A DNA stretch of 64,000 nt from Salinimicrobium sp963709775 (GTDB lineage Bacteria > Bacteroidota > Bacteroidia > Flavobacteriales > Flavobacteriaceae), in contig CAVPXS010000007.1 in NCBI GenBank assembly GCA_963709775.1, forward strand, positions 248,001 to 312,000, given 5' to 3'. Shown here piece by piece: positions 26,085-34,955 of the stretch. Made by a program: the position numbers and the translations under genes. Position 1 is the first letter of the stretch; each line of letters begins with the position of its first letter. The notes beneath the pieces were generated by a model. That model was given only the letters and a program-made list of their open reading frames with translations, searched no databases and was not told where the DNA came from.

Positions 26085-27338
26085 TTACTCGTCCAGCTTC
26101 TTAAATAGCACGCAGGCGTTATGACCACCAAAGCCAAATGTATTGCTCATGGCCACTTTCACTTCCCTTTTTTGCGCCTTATTTAAGGTAAGGTTTAATT
26201 CTGGATCGATATTTTCATCCTGAACCTCGTGGTTGATCGTAGGCGGAACAACTCCATGTTTCATGGCGAGAATTGATGCAATCGCTTCAACAGCTCCGGC
26301 AGCACCTAAAAGGTGACCGGTCATAGATTTTGTCGAATTGATGTTAATGTTTTTTGCATGCTCTCCAAACACCTTCTTGATAGCCTTAAGTTCGGCCACA
26401 TCACCAAGCGGAGTGGATGTTCCGTGGGTATTGATGTGATCTACATCTTCGGGCTTAAGTTCGGCATTCTTCAGGCAGGTCTCCATTACAGCAACAACTC
26501 CAATCCCTTCGGGATGTGGGGCAGTCATGTGGTAAGCATCCGAAGACAACCCTCCACCAACTACTTCTGCATAAATTTTCGCACCTCTGGCTTTAGCATG
26601 CTCATATTCTTCCAGAATCAAAGCACCTGCACCTTCACCTAAAACGAATCCGTCACGAGTCGCATCGAATGGTCTCGAAGCGGTCTCGGGGCTTTCATTT
26701 CGGGTTGACAGGGCATGCATGGCATTAAATCCACCCATTCCTGCAGGAGCGACAGCTGCCTCACTACCTCCGGTAACAATTACATCACTGTAACCTAACC
26801 TAATGGTATTAAGGGCATCGATAAGCGCATTTGCCGCAGAAGCACAAGCCGAAACAGTTGTATAGTTCGGGCCCATAAAGCCATGCTTAATCGAGATATT
26901 TCCCGGCGCGATATCAGCAATCATTTTCGGAATGAAGAAGGGATTGAACCTTGGGGTTCCATCACCTTTTCCAAAAGCCAAAACCTCATCCTGAAATGTT
27001 TCAAGACCGCCAATCCCGGCACCCCAGATAACTCCAACGCGAAGTTTATCTACAGTATCAAGATTGAGCCCCGAATCTTTTATAGCCTCATCTGAAGCTA
27101 CCAAAGCATACTGGGCAAACTTATCTAATTTTCTGGCCTCTTTTCGATCAAAATAGTCTTCAGCTTTGAAGTTTTTGATCTCACAAGCGAATTTAGTTTT
27201 GAATTTTTCGGCATCAAAGTATGTAATGGGTGCAGACCCGCTTTTACCGTTTATAAGACCTTCCCAATATTCATCAATATTCTTTCCAATTGGGGTAAGG
27301 GCACCTAATCCAGTTACTACAACTCGCTTTAACTCCAT
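26085..27338 (-). CDS. fabF: 3-oxoacyl-[ACP] synthase II
   Basis: 417 residues, condensing enzyme of fatty-acid elongation. The Cys-His-His triad is visible: Cys165 in TTVSACASAANAL, His in NTHGTSTPLGD, and His in STKSMTGHLLGAAGAVE with its Lys. It condenses malonyl-ACP with acyl-ACP. It follows acpP by 16 bp and precedes rnc, the classical acpP-fabF-rnc arrangement. Confidence 0.97.
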   Translation of the reverse strand: MELKRVVVTGLGALTPIGKNIDEYWEGLINGKSGSAPITYFDAEKFKTKFACEIKNFKAEDYFDRKEARKLDKFAQYALVASDEAIKDSGLNLDTVDKLRVGVIWGAGIGGLETFQDEVLAFGKGDGTPRFNPFFIPKMIADIAPGNISIKHGFMGPNYTTVSACASAANALIDALNTIRLGYSDVIVTGGSEAAVAPAGMGGFNAMHALSTRNESPETASRPFDATRDGFVLGEGAGALILEEYEHAKARGAKIYAEVVGGGLSSDAYHMTAPHPEGIGVVAVMETCLKNAELKPEDVDHINTHGTSTPLGDVAELKAIKKVFGEHAKNININSTKSMTGHLLGAAGAVEAIASILAMKHGVVPPTINHEVQDENIDPELNLTLNKAQKREVKVAMSNTFGFGGHNACVLFKKLDE

Positions 27339-27354
27339 AAGGATATGTTACTTT

Positions 27355-27591
27355 TTATTTTTTTGCGTCTTCAATATAAGAGATTGCCTGACCCACAGTA
27401 GCAATGTTCTCTGCCTGGTCGTCTGGGATCTGGATATCAAATTCTTTCTCAAATTCCATGATCAACTCTACAGTGTCTAATGAATCAGCGCCCAAGTCGT
27501 TGGTGAAGCTAGCTTCGTTTACTACTTCATTCTCGTCAACTCCTAACTTGTCAACGATAATCGCTTTTACTCTTGATGCAATGTCTGACAT
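27355..27591 (-). CDS. acpP: Acyl carrier protein
   Basis: 78 residues from the ATG at 27591. The longer frame from 27624 adds 11 residues before the conserved MSDIASRVKAIIVDKLGV start and is not used. Ser37 in GADSLD is the phosphopantetheine attachment site. The protein is acidic and helical as expected. It carries acyl chains for FabF and for the acyl-ACP desaturase in this window. Confidence 0.97.
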   Translation of the reverse strand: MSDIASRVKAIIVDKLGVDENEVVNEASFTNDLGADSLDTVELIMEFEKEFDIQIPDDQAENIATVGQAISYIEDAKK

Positions 27592-27621
27592 AACTTGTGT
27601 TTTTAATTTTAAATTAAGTGG

Positions 27622-27629
27622 CAAAAATA
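27622..27629 (-). promoter_or_regulatory. -7 promoter element of acpP-fabF-rnc
   Basis: On the minus strand the bases read TATTTTTG, matching TAnnTTTG, 31 bp before the acpP start. No convincing -33 TTG is seen at 17-23 bp. Confidence 0.5.
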
Positions 27630-27739
27630 AAAAACTTTATTTTAAAACCTGTTTTTACTTGAAAAATGTGGTGGTAAATTACATAATTTCCGCCTAAAGC
27701 CAGTATTTTTACCTGCTAATAATTGTTAAGACCCTTCTC

Positions 27740-28342
27740 TTGCAAAAAGTTGAGAATTCCCCAAAAAAGAAAATTGTGATCTTCGCCTCGGGTAATGGAT
27801 CTAATGCTGAAAATATTATCAAATACTTTCTGAAGAAAGGAACTGCAGAAGTAGTGGCCGTATTTTCTAATAACCGCACTGCAAAAGTTCTGCGACGGGC
27901 CCATGACCTGGAGGTAAAAGCCCTGCATTTTGATCGCGAGGCACTATACGAAAGTGATGATGTTCTAAATTTACTGAAGGATATTAAACCCGACCTCATT
28001 GTACTAGCCGGCTTCCTGTGGATGTTTCCAAAAAAAATAATCAAACGTTTCCCTAACAAAGTGATCAATATTCACCCCGCCCTGCTCCCAAAATACGGAG
28101 GAAAAGGCATGTACGGAATGAATGTTCATAAAGCCATTTTAGAGCAGAAAGAGGTGGAGACAGGAATTAGCATTCATTATGTGAACGATAAATATGATGA
28201 AGGAGAGCTTATCTTTCAAACAACTACAGCTATCGAAGAAAAAGATACTGTAGAAGATATAGCTGAAAAAATTCATCAGCTGGAATATGAGTATTTTCCG
28301 AAGGTGATCGAGAAACTTTTATTTTCTTCAGAAGATGCATAA
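27740..28342 (+). CDS. purN: Phosphoribosylglycinamide formyltransferase
   Basis: About 200 residues of the PurN formyltransferase family: IVIFASGNGSNAENII near the start, the catalytic NIHPALLPKYGGKGMYG block, and GISIHYVNDKYDEGELIFQ with the conserved Asp. It transfers a formyl group from formyl-tetrahydrofolate in the third step of purine synthesis. No ATG is available before the conserved start, so a TTG at 27740 is the likely initiator. The 3' end overlaps rnhA by 8 bp. It is divergent from acpP. Confidence 0.93.
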   Translation: MQKVENSPKKKIVIFASGNGSNAENIIKYFLKKGTAEVVAVFSNNRTAKVLRRAHDLEVKALHFDREALYESDDVLNLLKDIKPDLIVLAGFLWMFPKKIIKRFPNKVINIHPALLPKYGGKGMYGMNVHKAILEQKEVETGISIHYVNDKYDEGELIFQTTTAIEEKDTVEDIAEKIHQLEYEYFPKVIEKLLFSSEDA

Positions 28343-28817
28343 CGCACAGGTCCACATTTATACAGATGGCGCCGCGAGAGGAAATCCAGGCCCGGGTGGC
28401 TACGGAATTGTAATGGAATGGGTGGGAAAACCTTACCGGAAAGAATTCTCTAAAGGTTTCAAGCACACAACCAACAACCGCATGGAACTCCTTGCGGTTA
28501 TTGAAGCTTTGAAAAAGCTAAAAAATCCTGAAACCACCGTTATTGTTTTCACAGATTCCAAATATGTGGCCGATGCTGTCGAGAAAGGCTGGGTCTTCAA
28601 CTGGGAAAAAAAGGGATTTAAAGACCGCAAGAATACCGATATGTGGATCGAATTTCTCAAGGAGTACCGCAAGCATAAAGTAAGATTCAAATGGATCAAG
28701 GGACACAACGAACACCCTCAAAATGAGCGCTGTGATGCTTTGGCCGTAAAAGCCTCAAAAGGAAACCGGCTTTTAATAGACACTGGATTTGAAGACGACT
28801 CAAAAAGCCTTTTTTAA
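28335..28817 (+). CDS. rnhA: Ribonuclease HI
   Basis: 160 residues. The RNase H acidic residues are visible in IYTDGAARGNPGPGGYG (Asp), NNRMELLAVIEAL (Glu), FTDSKYVADAV (Asp) and GHNEHPQNERCDALA (His, Asp). It degrades RNA in RNA-DNA hybrids. It overlaps the end of purN by 8 bp, so translation is probably coupled. Confidence 0.97.
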   Translation: MHNAQVHIYTDGAARGNPGPGGYGIVMEWVGKPYRKEFSKGFKHTTNNRMELLAVIEALKKLKNPETTVIVFTDSKYVADAVEKGWVFNWEKKGFKDRKNTDMWIEFLKEYRKHKVRFKWIKGHNEHPQNERCDALAVKASKGNRLLIDTGFEDDSKSLF

Positions 28818-28832
28818 GACCTCTCCATTTTA

Positions 28833-28860
28833 TTGCTTGAAAAACAAAACCGTATATTTG
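28833..28860 (+). promoter_or_regulatory. Promoter of the PfkB-family kinase gene
   Basis: TTG at 28833-28835, 17-bp spacer, TATATTTG at 28853-28860: a near-ideal Bacteroidota sigma-factor promoter (TTG / TAnnTTTG). It lies 22 bp before the start codon. Confidence 0.75.
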
Positions 28861-28882
28861 CACCTCATTTTTAAAGAACACT

Positions 28883-29806
28883 ATGAATAAATTATTAATA
28901 GTGGGTACCGTTGCTTTTGATGCCATCGAAACCCCTTTTGGTAAAACAGATAAAATCCTTGGCGGGGCGGCAACTTACATCGGCCTTTCTGCTGCACAAT
29001 TTGATATTGAAAGTGCTATTGTTTCTGTAGTCGGAGAAGATTTCCCGCAGGAATACCTCGATCTCCTTAAGAACAGGAGTATTGACTTAAAAGGTACTGA
29101 AATCGTAAAGGGAGGGAAAACCTTCTTTTGGAGCGGAAAATATCATAACGACTTAAACTCCCGTGACACCCTGGATACACAGCTAAATGTCTTAGCCGAC
29201 TTCCAGCCTGTAGTACCGGAAAATTTCAAGGCACCAGATGTGGTGATGCTAGGAAACCTGCACCCATTGGTACAGCTAAGCGTTCTTGAACAAATTGAAA
29301 GACCAAAGTTGGTGGTGCTCGACACCATGAACTTCTGGATGGACAATACCTGGGATGATCTTATGAAAGTAATTAGTAAAGTTGATGCCCTTACTATTAA
29401 TGATGAGGAAGCAAGACAGCTTACAGATGAATATTCGCTTGTAAAGGCCGCACGTAAGATCGCCGAAATGGGTCCTAAATATGTAGTGATCAAAAAAGGC
29501 GAACACGGGGCACTTTTGTTCCATAACGAGCAGATCTTTTTCGCACCTGCTTTACCATTGGAAGAAGTTTTTGATCCCACAGGAGCGGGAGATACCTTTG
29601 CCGGTGGTTTCACAGGATATCTTGCCCATACAGGTGACATATCTTTTAAGAACATGAAGAATGCAGTGATCTATGGTTCTAACCTTGCCTCTTTTTGTGT
29701 TGAAAAATTTGGTACAGAGAGGATGCAGGATCTAACCAAAGAAGATGTGCATCAACGCCTGGAAGAGTTTAAAGCTCTAACACAATTCCAGATAAAACTT
29801 ACTTAA
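28883..29806 (+). CDS. PfkB-family carbohydrate/nucleoside kinase
   Basis: 307 residues of the ribokinase fold. The N-terminal IVGTVAFDAIETPFGKTDKI and GGAATYIGLSA blocks and the C-terminal anion-hole/catalytic motif DPTGAGDTFAGGFTGYLA, with its catalytic Asp, are all present. Substrate is uncertain: the family includes ribokinase, adenosine kinase and fructokinase, and the purine-synthesis neighbours (purN, purF-like) make a nucleoside substrate plausible but unproven. It has its own promoter and an intrinsic terminator. Confidence 0.92.
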   Translation: MNKLLIVGTVAFDAIETPFGKTDKILGGAATYIGLSAAQFDIESAIVSVVGEDFPQEYLDLLKNRSIDLKGTEIVKGGKTFFWSGKYHNDLNSRDTLDTQLNVLADFQPVVPENFKAPDVVMLGNLHPLVQLSVLEQIERPKLVVLDTMNFWMDNTWDDLMKVISKVDALTINDEEARQLTDEYSLVKAARKIAEMGPKYVVIKKGEHGALLFHNEQIFFAPALPLEEVFDPTGAGDTFAGGFTGYLAHTGDISFKNMKNAVIYGSNLASFCVEKFGTERMQDLTKEDVHQRLEEFKALTQFQIKLT

Positions 29807-29813
29807 TAATTCT

Positions 29814-29838
29814 GCCCTGTAATTTCAGGGCTTTTTTT
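29814..29838 (+). terminator. Intrinsic terminator after the PfkB kinase
   Basis: 6-bp stem GCCCTG / CAGGGC with a 6-nt loop, followed by seven T, 7 bp after the stop codon. Confidence 0.8.
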
Positions 29839-29870
29839 ATGACTAAACCCAGGTCAAACAACAACAGTTT

Positions 29871-31769
29871 ATGAGTGATGCTTTAAAACACGAATGCGGA
29901 ATTGCCCAGCTGCGCCTTCTTAAACCTTTGGAATACTACAAGGAGAAGTACGGTACAGCATTTTATGGGGTGAACAAAATGTACCTGATGATGGAGAAGC
30001 AGCATAACCGTGGCCAGGACGGCGCCGGTCTTGCGAGCATAAAGCTCAATACTCAGCCGGGTGACCGCTACATTAGCCGTATCAGGTCCAATGCAGCACA
30101 GCCTATTCAGGATATTTTTGCACAGATCAATGATCGTATCAATGAAGAGATCAAGCAACATCCTGAGTACGCCGATGATGTTGCCTTGCAAAAAAAGCAT
30201 ATCCCTTACCTGGGGGAATTGTTCCTGGGTCACGTGAGATATGGCACCTTTGGTAAGAACAGTGTGGAAAACGTACATCCCTTTCTTCGCCAGAACAACT
30301 GGATGCACAGGAACCTCATCGTGGCAGGAAACTTCAATATGACCAATGTTCACCAGCTCTTCAATAATCTTGTTGAGCTAGGTCAACACCCAAAGGAGAA
30401 GGCAGATACTGTCACCGTGATGGAAAAGATTGGGCATTTTCTGGATGATGAAGTTCGTAAACTGTATAAGAAACTAAAGAACGAAGGTTACTCCAAGGTA
30501 GAAGCTTCCCCGCTAATTGCCGAGCAGTTAAAAGTTAGCAAGATCCTTAGAAAATCGGCTAAGAACTGGGATGGCGGCTATGCCATGGCCGGCCTTTTAG
30601 GTCATGGAGATTCCTTTGTACTTCGGGATCCTGCAGGTATTAGGCCTTGTTATTATTATCGCGATGACGAGGTTGTAGTAGTTGCTTCGGAAAGACCTGT
30701 CATTCAAACTGTCTTTAACGTTGATTTTGATAAAGTAGAAGAATTACCACCGGGGCATGCGATCATCACCAAGAAAAATGGAGAGGTTCGTATCAAACAG
30801 ATCCTTGAGCCATTGGAGAGAAAAGCCTGTTCCTTTGAACGTATCTATTTTTCCCGCGGAAGTGATGCCGAGATCTACAAGGAGCGAAAAATGCTTGGAA
30901 AGCTGTTGATGCCCGAAGTGCTGAAGGCAATAGATCACGATACCGTAAACACCGTCTTCTCTTTTATTCCCAATACCGCTGAAACCTCCTTCTACGGAAT
31001 GGTGGAAGCTGCACAGGATGAGCTTAACAAGCAGAAGAATGACACCATTCTTGCCGAAAAAGAAACTTTGACCGATGCCCGCCTGCAGGAGATCCTTGCC
31101 CACAGGTTAAGGACCGAAAAGATCGCTATTAAGGATGCAAAGCTACGCACTTTTATTACCGAAGACAGCAGCCGTGACGACCTGGTGGCTCACGTTTACG
31201 ATGTGACCTATGGCGTGGTAAAACCGGAAGACAACCTGGTGATCATTGATGACAGTATTGTACGGGGTACTACTTTGAAGAAGAGTATCCTTAAGATGAT
31301 GGACAGAACGAATCCAAAAAAGATCATCGTTATTTCTTCTGCTCCTCAAATACGTTATCCAGATTGCTACGGAATAGATATGGCAAGACTGGAGAATTTA
31401 GTGGCTTTTCAGGCTGCGCTAGCCCTTCTGAAGGAAAACGATCAACTTCAAATTGTGGAAGAGGTATATGAGAAATGTAAAAAGCAGGTAGATCTTGATG
31501 ATAAAGAAGTGAAGAATTTTGTCAAAGAAATCTATGCTCCTTTTACCGATGAACAAATTTCGGATAAGATAGCAGAACTGCTGAGCGATGAAAGCATTAA
31601 AGCTGAAGTAAAGATCATATTCCAATCGGTAGAAAACCTTCACAAGGCATGCCCAAAAAACCTTGGAGACTGGTATTTTACAGGAGATTATCCAACTTTT
31701 GGAGGAAACAGAGTAGTCAATCGTGCATTTATAAATTTTTACGAAGGAAGTACTGATAGAGCATATTAA
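29871..31769 (+). CDS. purF: Amidophosphoribosyltransferase, long Bacteroidota form
   Basis: 632 residues, longer than the usual PurF of about 500. The N-terminal class II glutamine amidotransferase begins HECGIA with the candidate nucleophile at Cys9, followed by QHNRGQDGAGLAS. The C-terminal phosphoribosyltransferase domain carries the PRPP motif VIIDDSIVRGTT. The enzyme makes phosphoribosylamine, the first step of purine synthesis, and purN is 2 kb upstream. The extra length comes partly from insertions in the middle and a helical C-terminal extension after about residue 520. Whether this form is the main PurF or a paralogue cannot be told here. Confidence 0.88.
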   Translation: MSDALKHECGIAQLRLLKPLEYYKEKYGTAFYGVNKMYLMMEKQHNRGQDGAGLASIKLNTQPGDRYISRIRSNAAQPIQDIFAQINDRINEEIKQHPEYADDVALQKKHIPYLGELFLGHVRYGTFGKNSVENVHPFLRQNNWMHRNLIVAGNFNMTNVHQLFNNLVELGQHPKEKADTVTVMEKIGHFLDDEVRKLYKKLKNEGYSKVEASPLIAEQLKVSKILRKSAKNWDGGYAMAGLLGHGDSFVLRDPAGIRPCYYYRDDEVVVVASERPVIQTVFNVDFDKVEELPPGHAIITKKNGEVRIKQILEPLERKACSFERIYFSRGSDAEIYKERKMLGKLLMPEVLKAIDHDTVNTVFSFIPNTAETSFYGMVEAAQDELNKQKNDTILAEKETLTDARLQEILAHRLRTEKIAIKDAKLRTFITEDSSRDDLVAHVYDVTYGVVKPEDNLVIIDDSIVRGTTLKKSILKMMDRTNPKKIIVISSAPQIRYPDCYGIDMARLENLVAFQAALALLKENDQLQIVEEVYEKCKKQVDLDDKEVKNFVKEIYAPFTDEQISDKIAELLSDESIKAEVKIIFQSVENLHKACPKNLGDWYFTGDYPTFGGNRVVNRAFINFYEGSTDRAY

Positions 31770-31803
31770 GAAGGTCTTTTTCCGACGCTTTTAACGAACA
31801 TTG

Positions 31804-31839
31804 TGCAGTTTGACTAAAATACATGCAGTTCATCTAAAA
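31804..31839 (+). repeat. Pair of 16-bp direct repeats at 20-bp spacing
   Basis: TGCAGTTTGACTAAAA at 31804-31819 and TGCAGTTCATCTAAAA at 31824-31839 differ only in the three central bases, and their starts are 20 bp (two helical turns) apart. This fits tandem half-sites for a regulator that binds direct repeats. The surrounding 31770-32094 region has no gene that I recognise; an orphan hairpin terminator follows at 31919. Confidence 0.6.
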
Positions 31840-31918
31840 AGCTCTCACAGACTCAGAATAAAGTCTATTTTTACGAAGCCATAACATAAGTAGGTTAAGT
31901 TCATGGTAGATTTGGGGC

Positions 31919-31950
31919 AAAAAAGGTGGAGCTTTCCACCTTTTTTATTT
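31919..31950 (+). terminator. Orphan intrinsic terminator
   Basis: 12-bp stem AAAAAAGGTGGA / TCCACCTTTTTT with a GCTT loop. It lies 150 bp after the purF stop, further than usual, so it may end either a long purF 3' UTR or a short non-coding RNA of roughly 80-120 nt. Confidence 0.8.
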
Positions 31951-32094
31951 TATATAAGTTCCAATTACTTCTCCTCTCAAGTTTCCAACATTAGAAATAA
32001 GACCTCTCAAAAAAGGCATTTTTGAAAAGTAATTACCAGGGGAATTTCTTTTAGACAATACCGTTATTCCTTAACTTTAAGGGAAATTACTAAC

Positions 32095-32763
32095 GTGTCA
32101 AAAAGGGCATTTTTACTACTGTTTCTGTTCTACAGCTCCTCTTTTTCAGCACAGAATCCCGATGAGCTTACAGGTAGCTGGACCGAGCTCATTGGACAGC
32201 ATGAATTATCTGAAAAATGGTGCCTGGGAACTACAGCTATTTCTCAACATTACAGGGTTTTTGACGATTTTCAGTTTTTACTGCTTCGCACCGGTCTTGC
32301 CTATCGCTTTTCAGGGAACGCATTGGTTTCTGTGGGCTACGATTACTTCTATTCGGAATCATATTCAGAAGATAGACCAAACGTGCAACACAGAGCCTGG
32401 GGAGAGTTTAATCTTAACAGTCGTTACTCTAACTTCGCAATTTCCCATCGCTACCGCTTTGAGTCATTATGGACGAGACAGGAGCCTCAATATGACCTGT
32501 CCCACAGACTACGCTACAGATTAAAGGTGGAGCATCCGCTTTACAAAAGTATATACCTGTCTGCCTTCAATGAGATCTTTATCAACGTGGGTAGGCCATA
32601 TTTTAATCAAAACAGAATGGCCCTGGGGCTGGGTTATCGTCTAAATCCAAACCTCCGTGTAGAGCTCGGCTATTTAAAGCTGCATTTTGATCGTGCCCAT
32701 TATGATCGGTTAAGGCTAGCTATGTTTTTCAAAACAGACCTGTTTTCGAGGGAGATAAAGTGA
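32095..32763 (+). CDS. DUF2490 outer-membrane protein
   Basis: 222 residues starting at a GTG. A signal peptide (KRAFLLLFLFYSSSFSAQ) is followed by alternating polar/hydrophobic strands ending in an aromatic-rich beta-barrel pattern (WTELIGQHELSEKW, GLAYRFSGNALVSVGYDYFY, FEIFIN-type turns). The pattern fits DUF2490, a small outer-membrane barrel family of unknown function common in Bacteroidota. It is a single gene bounded by terminators. Confidence 0.85.
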   Translation: MSKRAFLLLFLFYSSSFSAQNPDELTGSWTELIGQHELSEKWCLGTTAISQHYRVFDDFQFLLLRTGLAYRFSGNALVSVGYDYFYSESYSEDRPNVQHRAWGEFNLNSRYSNFAISHRYRFESLWTRQEPQYDLSHRLRYRLKVEHPLYKSIYLSAFNEIFINVGRPYFNQNRMALGLGYRLNPNLRVELGYLKLHFDRAHYDRLRLAMFFKTDLFSREIK

Positions 32764-32776
32764 GGAGCCTAAATAG

Positions 32777-32806
32777 AAAAAGTCCCGGTTCTACCCGGGA
32801 CTTTTT
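32777..32806. terminator. Bidirectional intrinsic terminator between DUF2490 and the decarboxylase operon
   Basis: 12-bp stem AAAAAGTCCCGG / CCGGGACTTTTT with a 6-nt loop. A-rich and T-rich arms make it work for both convergent transcripts; it lies 13 bp after the DUF2490 stop and 19 bp past the OadB stop. Confidence 0.9.
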
Positions 32807-32825
32807 CACAACTATCATTTCTAAT

Positions 32826-34004
32826 TTACATTAAGAAACTTATCATAATACCTGCCGCAACAGCCGACCCTATCACGCCGCTCACATTTGGAGCCATGGC
32901 GTGCATGAGTAAGTGATTTGAAGGGTCACTTTTAATCCCTTCCTGTTGTACTACCCTTGCACTATCTGGCACGGCAGAAACTCCCGCAGCTCCAATTAAG
33001 GGATTAATTTTATTATTTGCGCTCAGGAACAAGTTCATCACTTTAGCAAAGATTAGTCCCCCGGCTGTCGCGATAATAAAAGAAACAGCACCCAGGGCAA
33101 AGATCTTAATTGAACTTCCGGTAAGGAATACACTTGCCTGTGTTGATGCACCCACGGTAACCCCTAACAGAATTGTTACTATATCGATCATTTTTGTTCT
33201 GGCTGTATCGGCTAAACGATCTGTGACCCCACTTTCTTTGAGGATATTTCCAAAGAAAAGCATTCCTAAAAGTGGAATAGCCGATGGAGAAATGAAGGTA
33301 GTAAGCAACAAGCCTATGATTGGGAACAGGATCTTTTCGGTTTTAGAAACTGCGCGCGGTGGCTTCATTTTTATAAGCCTTTCCTTTTTTGTGACCAACA
33401 GTTTCATAATAGGAGGCTGGATAACGGGCACCAGGGCCATGTACGAATAGGCTGCAATGGCTATACTACCAATTAAATGCGGGGCCATTTTTGCCGAAGC
33501 AAATATTGCGGTGGGACCATCTGCTCCTCCAATTATTGATATTGCACCCGCTTCATGAATTTCAAAACCCAGGGCAACAGCACCAACAAAGGTCCCAAAG
33601 ACCCCTATCTGTGCAGCTGCACCCAACAACATGAGACGCGGATTGGAAATAAGAGAGGAAAAATCGGTCATTGCACCAATTCCCAGGAAGATAAGCGGGG
33701 GATAAATCCCCTGCGTCACCCCGAAGTACAGATAATTAAGTACAGAACCCGATTCGTAGATCCCAACTCCTGCACCTGCAGGGAATGGAATATTCCCAAG
33801 AAGAATCCCTGTTCCAATTGGGATCAATAGTAAAGGTTCATAATGAAACCTAATGGCAAGGAATATAAAGAACAGGCCGACGGCAAGCATAATTATATTC
33901 CCGAAGCTCACATTTGAGAAGCCTGTATATTCCCAGAAGTGACGTAGCCCTTCTAAAAGACCACCTGTTTCTTCAGGTAATTCAGACATGATTGACTGGG
34001 CCAT
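32826..34004 (-). CDS. mmdB: Na+-translocating decarboxylase beta subunit (OadB/MmdB family)
   Basis: 392 residues, about nine to eleven membrane helices. The family blocks GGLLEGLRHFWEYTGFS at the start, GGADGPTAIFASAKMAPHLIGSIAIAAYSY in the middle (quoted in part) and NPLIGAAGVSAVPDSARVVQ are clear. This subunit decarboxylates carboxybiotin and pumps sodium. The ATG at 34004 is used. However, a GTG at 34080 begins a lysine-led hydrophobic segment (VKKFLTVISILGI), which joins in frame with YILIPLIFGGNL if one T is removed from a TTTT run near 34045. The native start may therefore be 34080 and the N-terminus frameshifted. It is the last gene of the decarboxylase operon. Confidence 0.9.
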   Translation of the reverse strand: MAQSIMSELPEETGGLLEGLRHFWEYTGFSNVSFGNIIMLAVGLFFIFLAIRFHYEPLLLIPIGTGILLGNIPFPAGAGVGIYESGSVLNYLYFGVTQGIYPPLIFLGIGAMTDFSSLISNPRLMLLGAAAQIGVFGTFVGAVALGFEIHEAGAISIIGGADGPTAIFASAKMAPHLIGSIAIAAYSYMALVPVIQPPIMKLLVTKKERLIKMKPPRAVSKTEKILFPIIGLLLTTFISPSAIPLLGMLFFGNILKESGVTDRLADTARTKMIDIVTILLGVTVGASTQASVFLTGSSIKIFALGAVSFIIATAGGLIFAKVMNLFLSANNKINPLIGAAGVSAVPDSARVVQQEGIKSDPSNHLLMHAMAPNVSGVIGSAVAAGIMISFLM

Positions 34005-34134
34005 CAAATTCCCGCCAAAAATGAGAGGAATTAAGATATAAAATACCCAGTATGCTTATAACGGTTAGAAATTTTTTCACAATAACTTAGTTTAGAGGAT
34101 TAGGGAGCCGCTTTTATTCTTCTGAATAAAAACC

Positions 34135-34563
34135 TTACCCTATCACAAGTAGAAGATCGTTTTGAAGAACAGCATCTCCTTCCTTTACTTTTATTTCTTT
34201 TATTACCCCTGCCTGGTCTGCCAAAACATCATTTTCCATTTTCATAGCTTCCAGGATGAGCAGGGAGTCACCTTTTACTACAGTATCTCCCACTTTTACC
34301 TTTAGCTTAAAGATACTTCCCGGCAGAGGGGCCTCTACAGGAAATCCACCAGCAGATTGTTTCTTTTCTATTCGACCTTCGCCGGGTTGCCGTACTACGC
34401 TTTCCCTTACCAGTTTTGGAGTTTTCACAGGCTTTTTCTTTTCCTGGTGGACCTCCACTGTATACTCGGTCCCATTCACTTGAATGGTAGCAAGATCGTC
34501 CTCAATATCCTGTATATCGACCGAATATTTATTTCCGTTTATTGTAAAATCAAATCTTTTCAT
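34135..34563 (-). CDS. mmdC: Biotin carrier (gamma) subunit of the methylmalonyl-CoA decarboxylase complex
   Basis: 142 residues. The biotinyl domain lies at about 75-142 with the biotinylation motif EAMKMEN, Lys108. A charged linker rich in Lys and Pro (KKKPVKTPK) precedes it. It carries carboxybiotin from the carboxyltransferase to the membrane subunit. It lies 10 bp after the OadG-type gene and about 130 bp before the OadB gene. Confidence 0.93.
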   Translation of the reverse strand: MKRFDFTINGNKYSVDIQDIEDDLATIQVNGTEYTVEVHQEKKKPVKTPKLVRESVVRQPGEGRIEKKQSAGGFPVEAPLPGSIFKLKVKVGDTVVKGDSLLILEAMKMENDVLADQAGVIKEIKVKEGDAVLQNDLLLVIG

Positions 34564-34573
34564 TTTGAATAAA

Positions 34574-34951
34574 TTATCGGGGATTATTGTTTACTCCGTA
34601 AATTTTAGAACTCCATGGGGAATAGGTACGGGCAACACGTTTAATAGTAATTATACCGCTTTCTTCGTCGTGCTGCTCCTTAAAATAAAGGGTTAAGGCC
34701 AAACCAATTGCGGCACTTACCTCCCCGGAAATATATTTTTCCTGTTTGGCATCTCCATTCCTCCTTGCAGCGGCTTTTTCCCTCACCTCTCTTATCTTCT
34801 TACTAAGACCAAGATTTAAGACCCGCGGCATACTTTTAAATAGGAACATGAGCATAAGGAGAGCAAAAAACACAACTGTATAACCTACTCCGGTGATGAT
34901 CCATATTTGTGACCAGTCTACTACAGACGTTGTTGTTTCTTCCATAATCAT
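34574..34951 (-). CDS. mmdD: OadG-family small membrane subunit
   Basis: 125 residues with one N-terminal transmembrane helix (about 15-40, VGYTVVFFALLMLMFLF) and a basic cytoplasmic tail. Its position between the carboxyltransferase and biotin-carrier genes and its topology fit the OadG/MmdD subunit that assembles the decarboxylase. Sequence conservation in this family is low, so the assignment rests largely on context. Its start is 4 bp after the carboxyltransferase stop. Confidence 0.82.
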   Translation of the reverse strand: MIMEETTTSVVDWSQIWIITGVGYTVVFFALLMLMFLFKSMPRVLNLGLSKKIREVREKAAARRNGDAKQEKYISGEVSAAIGLALTLYFKEQHDEESGIITIKRVARTYSPWSSKIYGVNNNPR

Positions 34952-34955
34952 TAAA

